Source of the DNA: Geomonas oryzisoli
Lineage (GTDB): Bacteria; Desulfobacterota; Desulfuromonadia; Geobacterales; Geobacteraceae
Direction of reading: 5' to 3'
NCBI RefSeq assembly: GCF_018986915.1
Contig: NZ_CP076723.1
Span: forward strand, 3,381,501 to 3,445,500
DNA length: 64,000 nt
How positions within the stretch are numbered: the first letter of the stretch is position 1; each line of letters starts with the position of its first letter. The position numbers were made by a program, and so were the translations under genes. Shown here in pieces: positions 25,600 through 34,634 of the stretch. The notes under the pieces were generated by a model, which saw only the letters and a program-made list of their open reading frames with translations, was not told the origin of the DNA and did no database searches.

Positions 25600-26010
25600 C
25601 CCTTCGCGCATAGTTTGCGTAAAAGCAGTTACGCAAAGAACGCGGAGTATCCGCAATGAGCGGGAAGTAAGAGTTTTGGGGTTAAACCAGAAGCCATGGA
25701 TTTCTTCGCGCTCTCCGCGCATCCTTTGCGTGCTTTGCGTAACTCTTTGAAAAGCTGTTACGCAAAGAGCGCGGAGTATCCGCAATGAACGGGAAGTAAG
25801 AGCTTTGGGGTTAAACCAGAAGCCATAGATTTCATCGCGTTCTTCGCGCATCCTTTTGCGTGCTTTGCGTAACTGCTTTGAAAAGCCGTTACGCAAAGAA
25901 CGCGGAGTATCCGCAATGAGCGGGAAGTAAGAGCTTTGGGGTTAAACCAAAAACCATAGACTCCATAGCGCCCTCCGCGCATCCTTTGCGTGCTTTGCGT
26001 AACGGCTTTT
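25600..26010. repeat. Second cluster of the roughly 130-bp repeat, three copies
   Basis: The marker gagtatccgc recurs at 25645, 25774 and 25905 (periods 129 and 131 bp). Units have the same arms and middle as those at 24.4 kb. The cluster ends about 50 bp before the DUF3108 gene. Confidence 0.9.
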
Positions 26011-26042
26011 TCCCGTTTAGTCCTTTAAAAGCCCCCTCTTTA

Positions 26043-26055
26043 TGTGCTAGATTAC
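26043..26055 (+). promoter_or_regulatory. Extended -10-like element before the DUF3108 gene
   Basis: TGTGCTAGATTAC lies just upstream of ATG 26061. A nearly identical TGTGATAGATTAC occurs at 26937-26949 before the TPR gene. The spacing is very short for transcription from here to leave a useful leader, so the call is tentative. Confidence 0.25.
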
Positions 26056-26060
26056 CCACC

Positions 26061-26870
26061 ATGAAAAAGCCAGCTTATACATTGTTGCTTCTTTGCTTCT
26101 CTCTCTTTGCCTCCGGCACAGCTGCACTCGCCTCATCCATCCCGGAAACCCTCAACTACCAGTTGACCTGGAGCGGGGTCAAAATCGGCACTTCGACTCT
26201 TTCCACTACCACGACCGGTAGCGGCGTCGAAATCACGTCGAAGGTCAAGTCGGAGGCATGGTCCGCTCCCTTCTACAAGGTGGACGACCTGGAGACGAGC
26301 AAACTCGACAGGGAAGGCAAGGGCTTCGCGCTGCACAGTTACAAGATGAAGCTTCGCGAGGGGAAAAACGACTGGCACCGCGCCGCCAGCGTGAACCACA
26401 AGAACAACCGTTTCGAGTTCGTAAACCTCAAGACGTTCGAGAAATCGTCGGCTAAGCTGGTCGAACCGGCCTGGGACCCGGTATCCTGCCTCTTCTACCT
26501 GCGCCAGGTACCGCTAGCGGTAGGCAAGAGCATCGAGGTCAATGTACTCGACAAGGGGAAGCTGAACCGGGTCAAGGTCGCCGTGCTGCGCCGCGAAACG
26601 GTGCAGACGCCTGCCGGCAGTTTCAGGACCATCGTGGTTTCCCCCAATATGGATATCGAAAGCGAAGGGCTTTTCTACGCGCGCGGCCCCCTCACCATCT
26701 GGCTTACCGATGACGCCAAGAAGGTGCCGGTCATCGTCGAAAAAAGGATAAACGACCTGTTCCGGGAAGGCATCCCGGCCTATCTGCAGCAGTTCACGCC
26801 GGAGAGCGTGCGAAACAACATTCCGAAGATGGAGACCATCCGCGCGGTGCTGGTCGGCGGCAGCTACTGA
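26061..26870 (+). CDS. DUF3108 family periplasmic protein
   Basis: A 269-residue protein from ATG 26061; the frame is open to 25986, but that part is repeat sequence. A signal peptide (about 1-27, MKKPAYTLLLLCFSLFASGT) is followed by the DUF3108 fold: LNYQLTWSGVKIGTSTL, KVKSEAWSAPFYKVDDLETS, and later DPVSCLFYLRQVPLAVGKSI, TPAGSFRTIVVSP and the end region GPLTIWLTDDAKKVPVIVEK. Family members are periplasmic beta-rich proteins of unknown function in many Gram-negative bacteria, possibly linked to envelope glycans or lipids. A terminator follows directly, so it is probably transcribed alone. Confidence 0.87.
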   Translation: MKKPAYTLLLLCFSLFASGTAALASSIPETLNYQLTWSGVKIGTSTLSTTTTGSGVEITSKVKSEAWSAPFYKVDDLETSKLDREGKGFALHSYKMKLREGKNDWHRAASVNHKNNRFEFVNLKTFEKSSAKLVEPAWDPVSCLFYLRQVPLAVGKSIEVNVLDKGKLNRVKVAVLRRETVQTPAGSFRTIVVSPNMDIESEGLFYARGPLTIWLTDDAKKVPVIVEKRINDLFREGIPAYLQQFTPESVRNNIPKMETIRAVLVGGSY

Positions 26871-26879
26871 CACGCCCCC

Positions 26880-26913
26880 GGCGGCGCGGCCATATAGTCC
26901 GCGCCGCCTTTTT
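26880..26913 (+). terminator. Intrinsic terminator after the DUF3108 gene
   Basis: GGCGGCGCGG (26880-26889) pairs with CCGCGCCGCC (26899-26908), with a 9-nt loop and TTTTT directly after. Confidence 0.9.
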
Positions 26914-26936
26914 ATGTGTTCTAGGTTTCCCTTTTT

Positions 26937-26949
26937 TGTGATAGATTAC
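26937..26949 (+). promoter_or_regulatory. Extended -10-like element before the TPR gene
   Basis: TGTGATAGATTAC, 33 bp before ATG 26982, shares 12 of 13 bases with the element at 26043-26055. No convincing -35 box was found, so it may be an extended -10 promoter or a shared regulator site. Confidence 0.35.
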
Positions 26950-26981
26950 GGCCCATTCCGTCGATCACGAAAGGTAAGCCG

Positions 26982-28766
26982 ATGTCGAAAAAACCACTCA
27001 AGTCCCGCCTTCCTCTGCACCTGTTCCTTATCGCAGTGGTCGGGCTCTTCGCGTATAGCAATTCCTTCCACGTCCCGTTCATCTTCGATGACGAGGGATC
27101 GATCGTAACCAACAACGTCATCAAGGATCTGCACCGCTTCCTGTTTGACGATGGCTACGCCTACAACCCGCGCCGTTTCCTTGGCTATCTCACCGTCGCC
27201 CTCAACTACCGCTTCGGCGGCCTCAACGTCACCGGATACCACGTCGTCAACCTGGCGATCCACATATCGACCGGGATTCTCACCTACCTCCTGGCACGCA
27301 TCACACTTGCCACCCCCGTGTTGCGCCGCAGCGACGAGAGCCGCGATACATCCTGGTTCATCCCGCTTTTTGCCGCGCTGCTCTTCGTGTCACACCCGGT
27401 GCAGACCCAGGCGGTGACCTATGTGATCCAGCGCCTGGCCGCCTTGGCCACCCTCTTCTTCGTGGCTTCGATTTTCTGTTACGGCAAGGCCCGCTTGATC
27501 CAGGAAGAAACCGGCCGGCCATTCGCCCTCAAACCGCTTCTTTTCTATCTCCTGTCGCTGGCGGCTGCAGGTTGCGCCATGAAGAGCAAGGAGATCGCGT
27601 TCACCCTTCCCTTCGTGGTGGTGCTCTACGAATTCCTGTTCTTCCGGATGACGGCGGCAAAGAAGCTGCTGTTCCTGCTTCCGGTGGGCCTCACGGTCCT
27701 GATCGTCCCGCTCAGCCTTTTGGGCACCAACAAGCCCATCGGCCAGATCATCTCCGACGTGACGGCGGTAACCCGTGTCGACAGTGAACTTTCGCGTCTG
27801 GACTACCTTTTCACGCAGTTCCCGGTCATCGCCACGTACCTGCGTCTTCTCATCCTGCCGATGCGGCAGAACGTGGATTACGACTTCCCGGTGTACCACT
27901 CGCTTGCCAACGTGCCGGTCATCCTCTCGCTTTTCTTGCTGCTTGCGCTGTTTGGAACCGCCCTGTCCCTCTGGCACCGCTCCCGCGATCCGCAGGCGGC
28001 TCCAGAGCTTAGGCTGGTGTCCTTCGGCATACTCTGGTTCTTCATGACCATTTCGGTCGAGTCCAGCGTGATCCCCATTGCCGACGTCATCTTCGAGCAC
28101 CGGGTTTACCTGCCGTCCGTGGGGGCCTTCATCGCGCTCGCGGCCCTGTTTTCCCTCCTCTTCAAGGGCGCCGTGTCACGCGCCGCGGTTACCATTGCCT
28201 GCGTCGTGGTCCTCGCGCTGGCGGTCACGACGGTCGCGCGCAACAGCGTGTGGGGAAGCGAATTGAGCCTGTGGGGGGACGCGGCGCGAAAATCCCCCAA
28301 GAAGGGGCGGCCGCATTACAACCTGGCGCTGGCCCTGGAGAAATCGGGGCGCCTGGAGGAAGCGCTGCAGGAAGCGGTCATCGCCACCCGTCTCTCCCCG
28401 AAGGAGGCGAACCCGTATAACCTGATCGGCAGCATATTCGGGAAAAAAGGGGACTACGATCAGGCGATTGCCGCCCTTTCCCTGGCGGTAAAGCTGGACC
28501 CCACCCTCGCGGAGGCGCAGGTTAACCTGGGCGACGCCTACCGGCTGAAGCGAATGCTGCCCCAGGCGATGGTGCAGTACCAGGCTGCGATGAAGCAAAG
28601 ACCTACCGACGCCAGTATCTACCACAAGATCGGCGTCACGTTCGCCCTACAGCAAAATCTCCCAAAGGCCGCCGTCTTCTTCCAGTGCGCGGCGAGCCTC
28701 GATCCGTCAACGCCGCAATACCGCCTGGACCTGATTCGGGCGCAGTCGGGCGCACAGGGGCAATAG
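26982..28766 (+). CDS. Polytopic membrane protein with C-terminal TPR repeats
   Basis: A 594-residue protein. Residues about 10-430 contain some ten hydrophobic segments in the layout of O-mannosyltransferase-like GT-C proteins; FIFDDEGSIVTNN in the first external loop holds the acidic pair typical of that fold, and HVVNLAIHISTGILTYLLA and SHPVQTQAVTYVIQR follow. Residues about 440-585 are three to four tetratricopeptide repeats (KKGRPHYNLALALEKSGRLE, EANPYNLIGSIFGKKGDYDQ). The same architecture occurs in eukaryotic TMTC proteins and in many Geobacter paralogues. Protein O-glycosylation is possible but unproven. A degenerate repeat follows the stop. Confidence 0.87.
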   Translation: MSKKPLKSRLPLHLFLIAVVGLFAYSNSFHVPFIFDDEGSIVTNNVIKDLHRFLFDDGYAYNPRRFLGYLTVALNYRFGGLNVTGYHVVNLAIHISTGILTYLLARITLATPVLRRSDESRDTSWFIPLFAALLFVSHPVQTQAVTYVIQRLAALATLFFVASIFCYGKARLIQEETGRPFALKPLLFYLLSLAAAGCAMKSKEIAFTLPFVVVLYEFLFFRMTAAKKLLFLLPVGLTVLIVPLSLLGTNKPIGQIISDVTAVTRVDSELSRLDYLFTQFPVIATYLRLLILPMRQNVDYDFPVYHSLANVPVILSLFLLLALFGTALSLWHRSRDPQAAPELRLVSFGILWFFMTISVESSVIPIADVIFEHRVYLPSVGAFIALAALFSLLFKGAVSRAAVTIACVVVLALAVTTVARNSVWGSELSLWGDAARKSPKKGRPHYNLALALEKSGRLEEALQEAVIATRLSPKEANPYNLIGSIFGKKGDYDQAIAALSLAVKLDPTLAEAQVNLGDAYRLKRMLPQAMVQYQAAMKQRPTDASIYHKIGVTFALQQNLPKAAVFFQCAASLDPSTPQYRLDLIRAQSGAQGQ

Positions 28767-28808
28767 GCACCCTGGAATCGGCGAGGGGGGAAAAGAACAC
28801 ATCAGCTT

Positions 28809-28914
28809 CACAGGGATAAAAGGGATAAAAGGGATAAAAGAAAAAGCATCAAGCTTTTGTTGTCCTCAAAGACTTTTTTGCCGTTATCCCCTGCATCCCC
28901 TTTATCCCTGTTAA
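28809..28914. repeat. Inverted-end repeat with short tandem gggataaaa units
   Basis: cagggataaaagggataaaa at the left (28811 onwards) is mirrored by atcccctttatccctg at the right (to about 28911). The ends can pair into a long imperfect hairpin. It differs from the 130-bp family but has the same mobile-palindrome style. No coding capacity. Confidence 0.7.
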
Positions 28915-28989
28915 ACGATTTCGATTTTACCTTTAGACGGGAACTTCCTTCCCGGGAAAGCAGCAACACCTGAAAAGGAGCAAAAGACT

Positions 28990-29685
28990 ATGTGGCATCA
29001 TCTGAAACCGTTGGCACTATGTGCAGCAACCCTCACTCTCGCCGCAGGCTGCGCCCACACGACCGGCAAGGCACCCGAAACGGCCCCGGCACCGCCCGCC
29101 GAACCTGCTCCCGCGGCCAAGGAAGCACCGGCCTCCCCTTCCGTCAACATCAACAACGGAACGGTCACCGAGGTGATCCAGGCGGGCAGATACAGCTATA
29201 TCAACGTCGACAGCGGCAGCGCGAAGACCTGGTTCGCCATCCCCACCTCGGACGTGAAAGTCGGGCAGCAGGTCGAGGTGAAACCGGGCATGCAGGTGAC
29301 CAACTACCTGGCGAAAAGCCTGAACCGCACCTTCGACACCATCTACTTCAGCGACGAACTGGTGATCAAGGCAGTGGTCAAGCCGGCAGCCCCCACCAAG
29401 AAGCTTCCGTCATGGCATTCGCCGCTTACCCCCACCTCCAAGACGACTGGCGGTGTGGGCGTGGCTGGGAAGATCCTCGAAGTCATCAACGGCGGGGAAT
29501 ACACGTATGCTCGCGTAGACCAGGGCGAGACTGACATCTGGGTCGCCGTCCCGGCCAGCGAAAAGATCCAACAGGGACAGGTCGTGAAGTTCCAGCCCGG
29601 CTCCCTGGTCAAGAACTTCGGCAGCGCAGCGTTAAACCGCAATTTCGACAAGGTCATCTTCTCCGGCGGCATCGACAAGCAGTAG
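28990..29685 (+). CDS. Lipoprotein with two NrfJ-like domains
   Basis: A 231-residue lipoprotein: the signal peptide ends LTLAAGC with lipidated Cys21, followed by an Ala/Pro/Glu linker. Two copies of one domain follow. The first is GTVTEVIQAGRYSYINVDSG, then WFAIPTSDVKVGQQVEV, ending LNRTFDTIYFS (about 55-125). The second is GKILEVINGGEYTYARVDQG, then WVAVPASEKIQQGQVV, ending LNRNFDKVIFSGGI (about 158-228). I recognise the pattern as the small SH3/OB-like domain of NrfJ-type proteins encoded with cytochrome genes. The role is unknown; heme or metal handling in the envelope has been suspected for the family. AAAGGAG precedes the ATG. Confidence 0.8.
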   Translation: MWHHLKPLALCAATLTLAAGCAHTTGKAPETAPAPPAEPAPAAKEAPASPSVNINNGTVTEVIQAGRYSYINVDSGSAKTWFAIPTSDVKVGQQVEVKPGMQVTNYLAKSLNRTFDTIYFSDELVIKAVVKPAAPTKKLPSWHSPLTPTSKTTGGVGVAGKILEVINGGEYTYARVDQGETDIWVAVPASEKIQQGQVVKFQPGSLVKNFGSAALNRNFDKVIFSGGIDKQ

Positions 29686-29699
29686 TTCCTACCTTGATT

Positions 29700-29727
29700 T
29701 CCCTCCCTCTCTAGCAGGGGGAGGGAG
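29700..29727 (+). terminator. Hairpin after the NrfJ-like gene
   Basis: CCCTCCCTCT (29701-29710) can pair with AGGGGGAGGG (29716-29725) across a 5-nt loop. There is no clear T tract, so it may be a rho-assisted end or a simple stabilising hairpin. Confidence 0.4.
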
Positions 29728-29765
29728 CCCTTCCCATCAACACCTTTCCAGTAAAACCACGTCAA

Positions 29766-30033
29766 AAGCAGTTACGCAAAGAACGCCGAGTATCGGCGAA
29801 AAACGGAAAGTAAGAGTTTGGGTTAAACCTAAAACAGAAGGTTTCATGGCGCCCTTTGCGCCTGCTTTGGGTTCTTTGCGTAACGGCTTCTAAATCCTGT
29901 AAAAGCAGTTACGCAAAGAACGCTGAGTATCCGCAAAGATCGGAAGGTAAGACGTTGGGTTAAACCTCAAAGAGGAGGTTTCATGGCGCCCTTCGCGCGT
30001 ACTTTGAATTCTTTGCGTAACAGCTTTTACGTT
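29766..30033. repeat. Two further copies of the roughly 130-bp inverted-end repeat
   Basis: Two units begin with gcagttacgcaaagaacgc (29767 and about 29906) and end with ctttgcgtaac. Their middles (ggttaaacct, ggtttcatggcgccctt) are a diverged subtype of the units at 24-26 kb. They fill the 418-bp gap between the NrfJ-like gene and the terminator of the cytochrome gene. Confidence 0.85.
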
Positions 30034-30039
30034 TTGCAT

Positions 30040-30068
30040 AAAAAAACCCCGCCTCTTTCGAGGCGGGG
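30040..30068 (-). terminator. Terminator of the conduit cluster (minus strand)
   Basis: CCCCGCCTC (30047-30055) pairs with GAGGCGGGG (30060-30068) with a TTTC loop. Read on the minus strand it is followed by a T tract (A run at 30040-30046). Confidence 0.92.
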
Positions 30069-30103
30069 CAAGGTACTTCATTTAATCGAACTGCTAACTG
30101 TTA

Positions 30104-33100
30104 CTACGGACGCTCGAGGGTGTTCCAAGCACCGCTGGTGCGGTTGTAACCGGCCAGGTACTTGAAGTCCTCGGTGGTGGCAGCGTCAAGGGCGGTTGCA
30201 CCCTTCACGTACTTGACGGCATCCCATGCGATGGCGGTTGCGCCGGTCGACATGTTGATGGTCTTGTCGTCGAGGAAGTCGATGGTGTCGTACAGCAGCC
30301 TGCGAGCGTAGGTCCTGGCGTGTACATAAGCAGCCGGATCGCGGTTCAGCAGGTTGATGTTGAAGCAAGCACCCATCAGCTTCTCTGCTTCTGCAGCAGT
30401 CAGCTGGCCACCGCGGGTCCAGTCTTTCACGGCGCTGTTAGCGTTGCGAGCGTCGTAGAAGTACGGGTAAGCGGAAGCGTTGTAGGTAATGCCGTAGTTA
30501 GCGGACAGCTTAGCCAGTGCCAGGGCAATGGCATCTTTGAACGGTACAGCCTGCTCCTCAATGAACACTTCTTTGAAGTTTTCAGTGGTGAGGGTGGTGG
30601 TGCCTTCTGCGGTGTGGCAGTTCACGCAGACCTCGGTAAAGGCGACAGCGCCGATCTCGAGCTCGTGATTGCCCTTAGCATAGTGGCAGGTTGCGCACGG
30701 ACCGCCTTCGATCATGGACTGACCACCAACGTGGGAGTCAGTTGCCATGGCCGGAGTACCCAGTTTACGGTGGGTAGAGGTGAGGGAGCCGCCGTCTGCG
30801 TCAGAGGTCAAGGACTTGCCGTAGGTGCTGGTTCCGATCACGGTGTTCGGATCGATGAAGTTGGTGTAGCCGTTCTTCACATACATCAGACCGGCAGCCG
30901 CCATGTAGTGGGAGTTGACGAAGCTGACGTTGGTGAAGGTATTGCCAGCGGTGGTGAGGGCGGTGATGGACTCACCGGACTTCTGGCCGCCGTGGCAGGT
31001 GATGCAGACGTTGGATGCGCCGACATCCGGGAAGGATGCGTTGGCACCTTTGAAGGTGTAGTCTGCGGTGGTTACTGCACCCGGGTTGCGAAGCGCGCCG
31101 GTTTCAGCGGAGGTGTGGCAGCCCCAGCAGTACAGTACTTCGTTCTGCGGGGAGACTTTCGCGGTGGCCCACTGAGCCAGGTGCGAGAAGTCGTTGTTTG
31201 CCGGGTTGTAGGCAGCCGGGTTGGTCAGGTAGTTGGCCGAACCGGTTGCGGTGTGGCATTTCTGGCAGGACTTGCGGTCGCTAGCGGTGCCGGTGGAGTC
31301 ATCCCAGTTGTAGTGCTCCCAAGCCATGCCGGTTGCGGCGGTCACGCCTACGCCCTGAACTGCAGCGTTGTTGGCCTGGGTCCTGTTACGTGCGCTGTTA
31401 CCAGCGGTGGTGAATGCTGCGAATTTCACGCTGAGAATCTTGCCAGCGTGGCCGGACTGTGCCCACTCGGTCTGAATGGTGCCTGCGGTCGGGGTAGCGG
31501 AGATCACACCATTGGTGTTGGTGTAGAACTCGTGACCGTGGCAGTCGGTGCAGGCGGTCGCGCTGTTGTAGCGGACGTTGTAACCTTCGATGGTGGTACC
31601 GGAAGCGGTGGTACCGGTGCTCGGAAGGTCGTAGTGGGTGGATGCGATGTTGCGGTACCAGTCTTTGTAGTGCTGCTGCTTAGCCACGGTCTGGGTACCG
31701 TTAACGAGCAGGCCGGAAGCCATTACGTTACCGGACGCGTCGGTCAGGTTGTGGCAGGAGGTGCAGAGTTTGTACTCGACAGAAGGTGCTGCTGCGGTGT
31801 CCTTCGGCTGCGGATTCCATGCGACGTTGCGCACGGTGCCGTGCTGATCGTGGCAGGCAGCGCAGGAAACGTTCTGGGAACCGTTGTAAGCGTTGTCGAG
31901 GCCGTTGAAGCTGGGGTTACCAGCCAGAGCGGTTTTGGTGTAGTTGCCAGTCGGGCTGTTACCGGTTGCCAGGAAGGCGGTGTAGCCTTCAGTGGTGTGG
32001 CAACGGCCGCAGGTGCCGGAGTGGGTGGAAACTTCGCTGGCATGCTTGCCGGTGGCGATGAGGGTATCTTTGGTAGCGTGGCAGACTGCGCACCCTACGC
32101 TGGTTACGTATTTTTCCGCTTTTTCCTTATCGGCAGCAGCAAGAGCGCTGGCAGCGATGGTGGTTTCAGCAGAGCCGTTGATCTTGGCATCGTCGACGTA
32201 GTCGATGGTCTCCATCAGGATCTGACGTGCGAAGGTCGGGTTGTGAGCGAAAGCTGCCTTGTCGTAGGTGGCAAGGATCTGCCAGTTGTACCACGCGCCG
32301 TAAGCGTTCTTGGCGGTGACTTCATCAGCAGCTGTGCCGGCGGTTTTGCCGAAGCGGCCAAAGCGGACGTTAGCACGCTCTTCAGCGAGATCGCCAACCT
32401 TGGTCTGAAGGGAAGCCATCTTGCTGCGGATGAGGGCGTCGAGAACTGCTACGCCTGCATCGAATTCAGCTTTCTTCTCTTCCACATCGGAAGCACCGAA
32501 ACCAGGACGGTGGCAGGCACCGCAGACTTCGGAGTAACCGACGGGCTCGAGGGAGTGAGTTGCACCAGTTTTGCTGTAGTGGCAACCGACGCAGGGGCCT
32601 TCGGTATCGGTGAAGTTGTTCTTGACACCAGCGTGGCCGTTGGTGCCGACGAAATCAACGCCGTCGAAGTTGTACGCGCCTTTACCGATGAAGGTCTGGC
32701 CCATGTTGGCAGCGTGCTGGTAGTAGCTGGTGGATATGGTGGTGTAGTTCCCGCCCACAGCCTTGGCCTGGTCGATAACCGCCACAAAGACGTCATCAGT
32801 GCTGCGGCCGGAGTGGCAGGGGATGCAGATCGAGGAGTTCTTGTAACCCGGGAACTGAACCTGGATCTTGGTCTTGCCTGCCGGTACAGCGGAGGCAGCG
32901 GAGCTGAACAGTGCGAAGTAACCGCCGGTAAGAGCGGTCGGGTTGCCGGCCGGGGTAGCACCGGTGCGCAGCGCGCCGGTAGCAAAGTCGCTGTGGCAGG
33001 AAACGCATGCGAGTACGTTCTGCACGCCGGTCTGCGGAGCAAGGCGGGTTGCGTCAGTGGAGCCGAGCAGCTTCAGGAAGCCGCCGGTGGTGTGGCAGCG

Positions 33101-34528
33101 GTCGCAGTTGCCGTTCTGACGGGTGCCGTTGTTGGTACGGGCGGACCAGTCGTAGTGAGCGAATGCATTGAGAGCCGAATCGGAAATCTTGCCGTGGCCG
33201 CCTTCTGCGTAGCCTTTGTTGACGTCGTTGGAGAGCGGGTTGTGGCAGTCAACGCAGGTAGCGCCCTGGGTCACGTACGCGGTCCTCTGGGTGCCATCAA
33301 CGTAGCTCCCGGTGGACGGCAGACCAGCGAAGTGGTCCTGGCCGTTCTGGCTGTAGTAGTGCGGGGTGTGGCAGTTGCTGCAGGTGGTGGTCGGGACGAC
33401 AGCCACGTCGTGGTTGAAGGTCCTTACACCGTTGTGGCACTTGTCGCAGTAGTTGTCGCCAATGTTGCCAGCGGTTGCACCCGTGATGATGAAGGTGTCC
33501 GGGTTGACGCTCTTGGTGTTGGCCGGGGTCGGCATCGCACCGTCGGTGTGGCAGGTGATGCAGTTGATGCCTGCGGTCTTGTGATCGGAAACCTTCCAGC
33601 CGTTGTACGCGTTGCTGGGTACTACGCCAGTGGTGGCGTTGTGGCAGCCGTCGCAAGCAGACTTCACGTACGCGTCCATGTCGCCGGTGGCGGTGATCTG
33701 GACGGTGTCGCTCAGGCCCATGAGGGACTCAGTCGCCTTGAAGACGTAGGTACCGGCAGTGGCCGGGGTGAAGCTCGGGGTGGCGGTGGTCCACCCGGTG
33801 GTGTCAACCGCGGGGCCGCTTACCTGGGCCCAGGCGATGGTAGCACCGGCGCCGGCGGTACCCTGGAGGGTGACCGGGGTGCTGGTCGCGACGACGTTGT
33901 CAGTACCAGCAGAGACGCTGGCGGTAGCGAAGGTCGCGGTTACGGTCTGCGAAGCCTGCACGTTGGACAGGGTGACGTTGACGGTGCCACCGCCGTACGG
34001 CAGGGTTACCGCCTTGCCCAGCATGTCCTTCATGGGGAGGCCGGCGGGGGAAATCGCGGTCAGCACCTGGTACTTGGTAGCCGGGGTGACTGCGAAGGTC
34101 GTGCTGCCACCGGTATAGACGGTAGCGCTGGACGGGGAGATGGTGCCCGAACCGATTACCGCACCGGTGACGGTGTTCGGCAGTGCTGCGAAGCTGGCGA
34201 CGACGCTCTGGGTGAGGCCGCCGGCTTTCTGCAGGTCAACCGAGTAAAGGTTGGGATCCGTTACGGCCTGGGCAACGCCGCTCTTGTAGATGGTGGTGAT
34301 CTTGTAGCCCGGTTTGGCGGCAACCTTGACCGGAATCAGCCCGGTGGAGGTAGTGAAGTTGTTGTAAGCTGTAGAACCGGCAGAGGTCTGGAGCGCTTTA
34401 TCGCGCACCTGGATCGTACCGCCGGCAGTACTGAGCTTGGTCTGCACCTGCCATGTCGTTGCCGCATAGGACCAACCAGCGGCGACGACGGCCAGGCATC
34501 CCGCAGCTGCAATGCCTTTTTTAAACAT
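30104..34528 (-). CDS. Large multiheme c-type cytochrome, 20 CxxCH motifs
   Basis: A 1474-residue exported cytochrome with a signal peptide (1-22, MFKKGIAAAGCLAVVAAGWS...). Residues about 25-285 are heme-free and beta-rich, including a bacterial Ig-like or PKD-like stretch (ATIAWAQVSGPAVDTTGWTT), perhaps for anchoring or binding. After that I count exactly 20 CxxCH motifs, from CDGCH near residue 290 to CVNCH near 1310. The final 150 residues have no heme and include YARRLLYDTIDFLDD, shared with the fragment at bases 1-155. It is probably an outer-surface or extracellular electron carrier at the far end of the conduit cluster. It lies last in transcription order, with its own terminators on both sides. 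Confidence 0.93.
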   Translation of the reverse strand: MFKKGIAAAGCLAVVAAGWSYAATTWQVQTKLSTAGGTIQVRDKALQTSAGSTAYNNFTTSTGLIPVKVAAKPGYKITTIYKSGVAQAVTDPNLYSVDLQKAGGLTQSVVASFAALPNTVTGAVIGSGTISPSSATVYTGGSTTFAVTPATKYQVLTAISPAGLPMKDMLGKAVTLPYGGGTVNVTLSNVQASQTVTATFATASVSAGTDNVVATSTPVTLQGTAGAGATIAWAQVSGPAVDTTGWTTATPSFTPATAGTYVFKATESLMGLSDTVQITATGDMDAYVKSACDGCHNATTGVVPSNAYNGWKVSDHKTAGINCITCHTDGAMPTPANTKSVNPDTFIITGATAGNIGDNYCDKCHNGVRTFNHDVAVVPTTTCSNCHTPHYYSQNGQDHFAGLPSTGSYVDGTQRTAYVTQGATCVDCHNPLSNDVNKGYAEGGHGKISDSALNAFAHYDWSARTNNGTRQNGNCDRCHTTGGFLKLLGSTDATRLAPQTGVQNVLACVSCHSDFATGALRTGATPAGNPTALTGGYFALFSSAASAVPAGKTKIQVQFPGYKNSSICIPCHSGRSTDDVFVAVIDQAKAVGGNYTTISTSYYQHAANMGQTFIGKGAYNFDGVDFVGTNGHAGVKNNFTDTEGPCVGCHYSKTGATHSLEPVGYSEVCGACHRPGFGASDVEEKKAEFDAGVAVLDALIRSKMASLQTKVGDLAEERANVRFGRFGKTAGTAADEVTAKNAYGAWYNWQILATYDKAAFAHNPTFARQILMETIDYVDDAKINGSAETTIAASALAAADKEKAEKYVTSVGCAVCHATKDTLIATGKHASEVSTHSGTCGRCHTTEGYTAFLATGNSPTGNYTKTALAGNPSFNGLDNAYNGSQNVSCAACHDQHGTVRNVAWNPQPKDTAAAPSVEYKLCTSCHNLTDASGNVMASGLLVNGTQTVAKQQHYKDWYRNIASTHYDLPSTGTTASGTTIEGYNVRYNSATACTDCHGHEFYTNTNGVISATPTAGTIQTEWAQSGHAGKILSVKFAAFTTAGNSARNRTQANNAAVQGVGVTAATGMAWEHYNWDDSTGTASDRKSCQKCHTATGSANYLTNPAAYNPANNDFSHLAQWATAKVSPQNEVLYCWGCHTSAETGALRNPGAVTTADYTFKGANASFPDVGASNVCITCHGGQKSGESITALTTAGNTFTNVSFVNSHYMAAAGLMYVKNGYTNFIDPNTVIGTSTYGKSLTSDADGGSLTSTHRKLGTPAMATDSHVGGQSMIEGGPCATCHYAKGNHELEIGAVAFTEVCVNCHTAEGTTTLTTENFKEVFIEEQAVPFKDAIALALAKLSANYGITYNASAYPYFYDARNANSAVKDWTRGGQLTAAEAEKLMGACFNINLLNRDPAAYVHARTYARRLLYDTIDFLDDKTINMSTGATAIAWDAVKYVKGATALDAATTEDFKYLAGYNRTSGAWNTLERP

Positions 34529-34592
34529 AGGTGTCTCCCTTTTTGATTGAATGATCGCCCGTGTTCGCGAGACCCCGGGCAGCCCAAATCAT

Positions 34593-34618
34593 AAAAGGAG
34601 GGGGCCAAAGCCCCCTCC
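34593..34618 (-). terminator. Terminator/attenuator between the tetraheme and 20-heme genes
   Basis: GGAGGGGGC (34597-34605) pairs with GCCCCCTCC (34610-34618), loop CAAA, with a TTTT tail on the minus strand (34593-34596). The 20-heme gene may therefore be partly transcribed by read-through or from its own promoter. Confidence 0.85.
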
Positions 34619-34634
34619 CAGCGAGCGAACCGAA

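Noticed and set aside
24330-26010. CRISPR array
   Set aside because: Units are about 130 bp with inverted ends and no unique spacers of regular length, and no cas gene is nearby.
30320-34546. A 1408-codon open frame on the plus strand opposite the 20-heme cytochrome gene
   Set aside because: It is the mirror of a G+C-rich gene with strong codon bias. The peptide is low in normal composition, lacks any domain, and the minus strand clearly encodes 20 CxxCH motifs.
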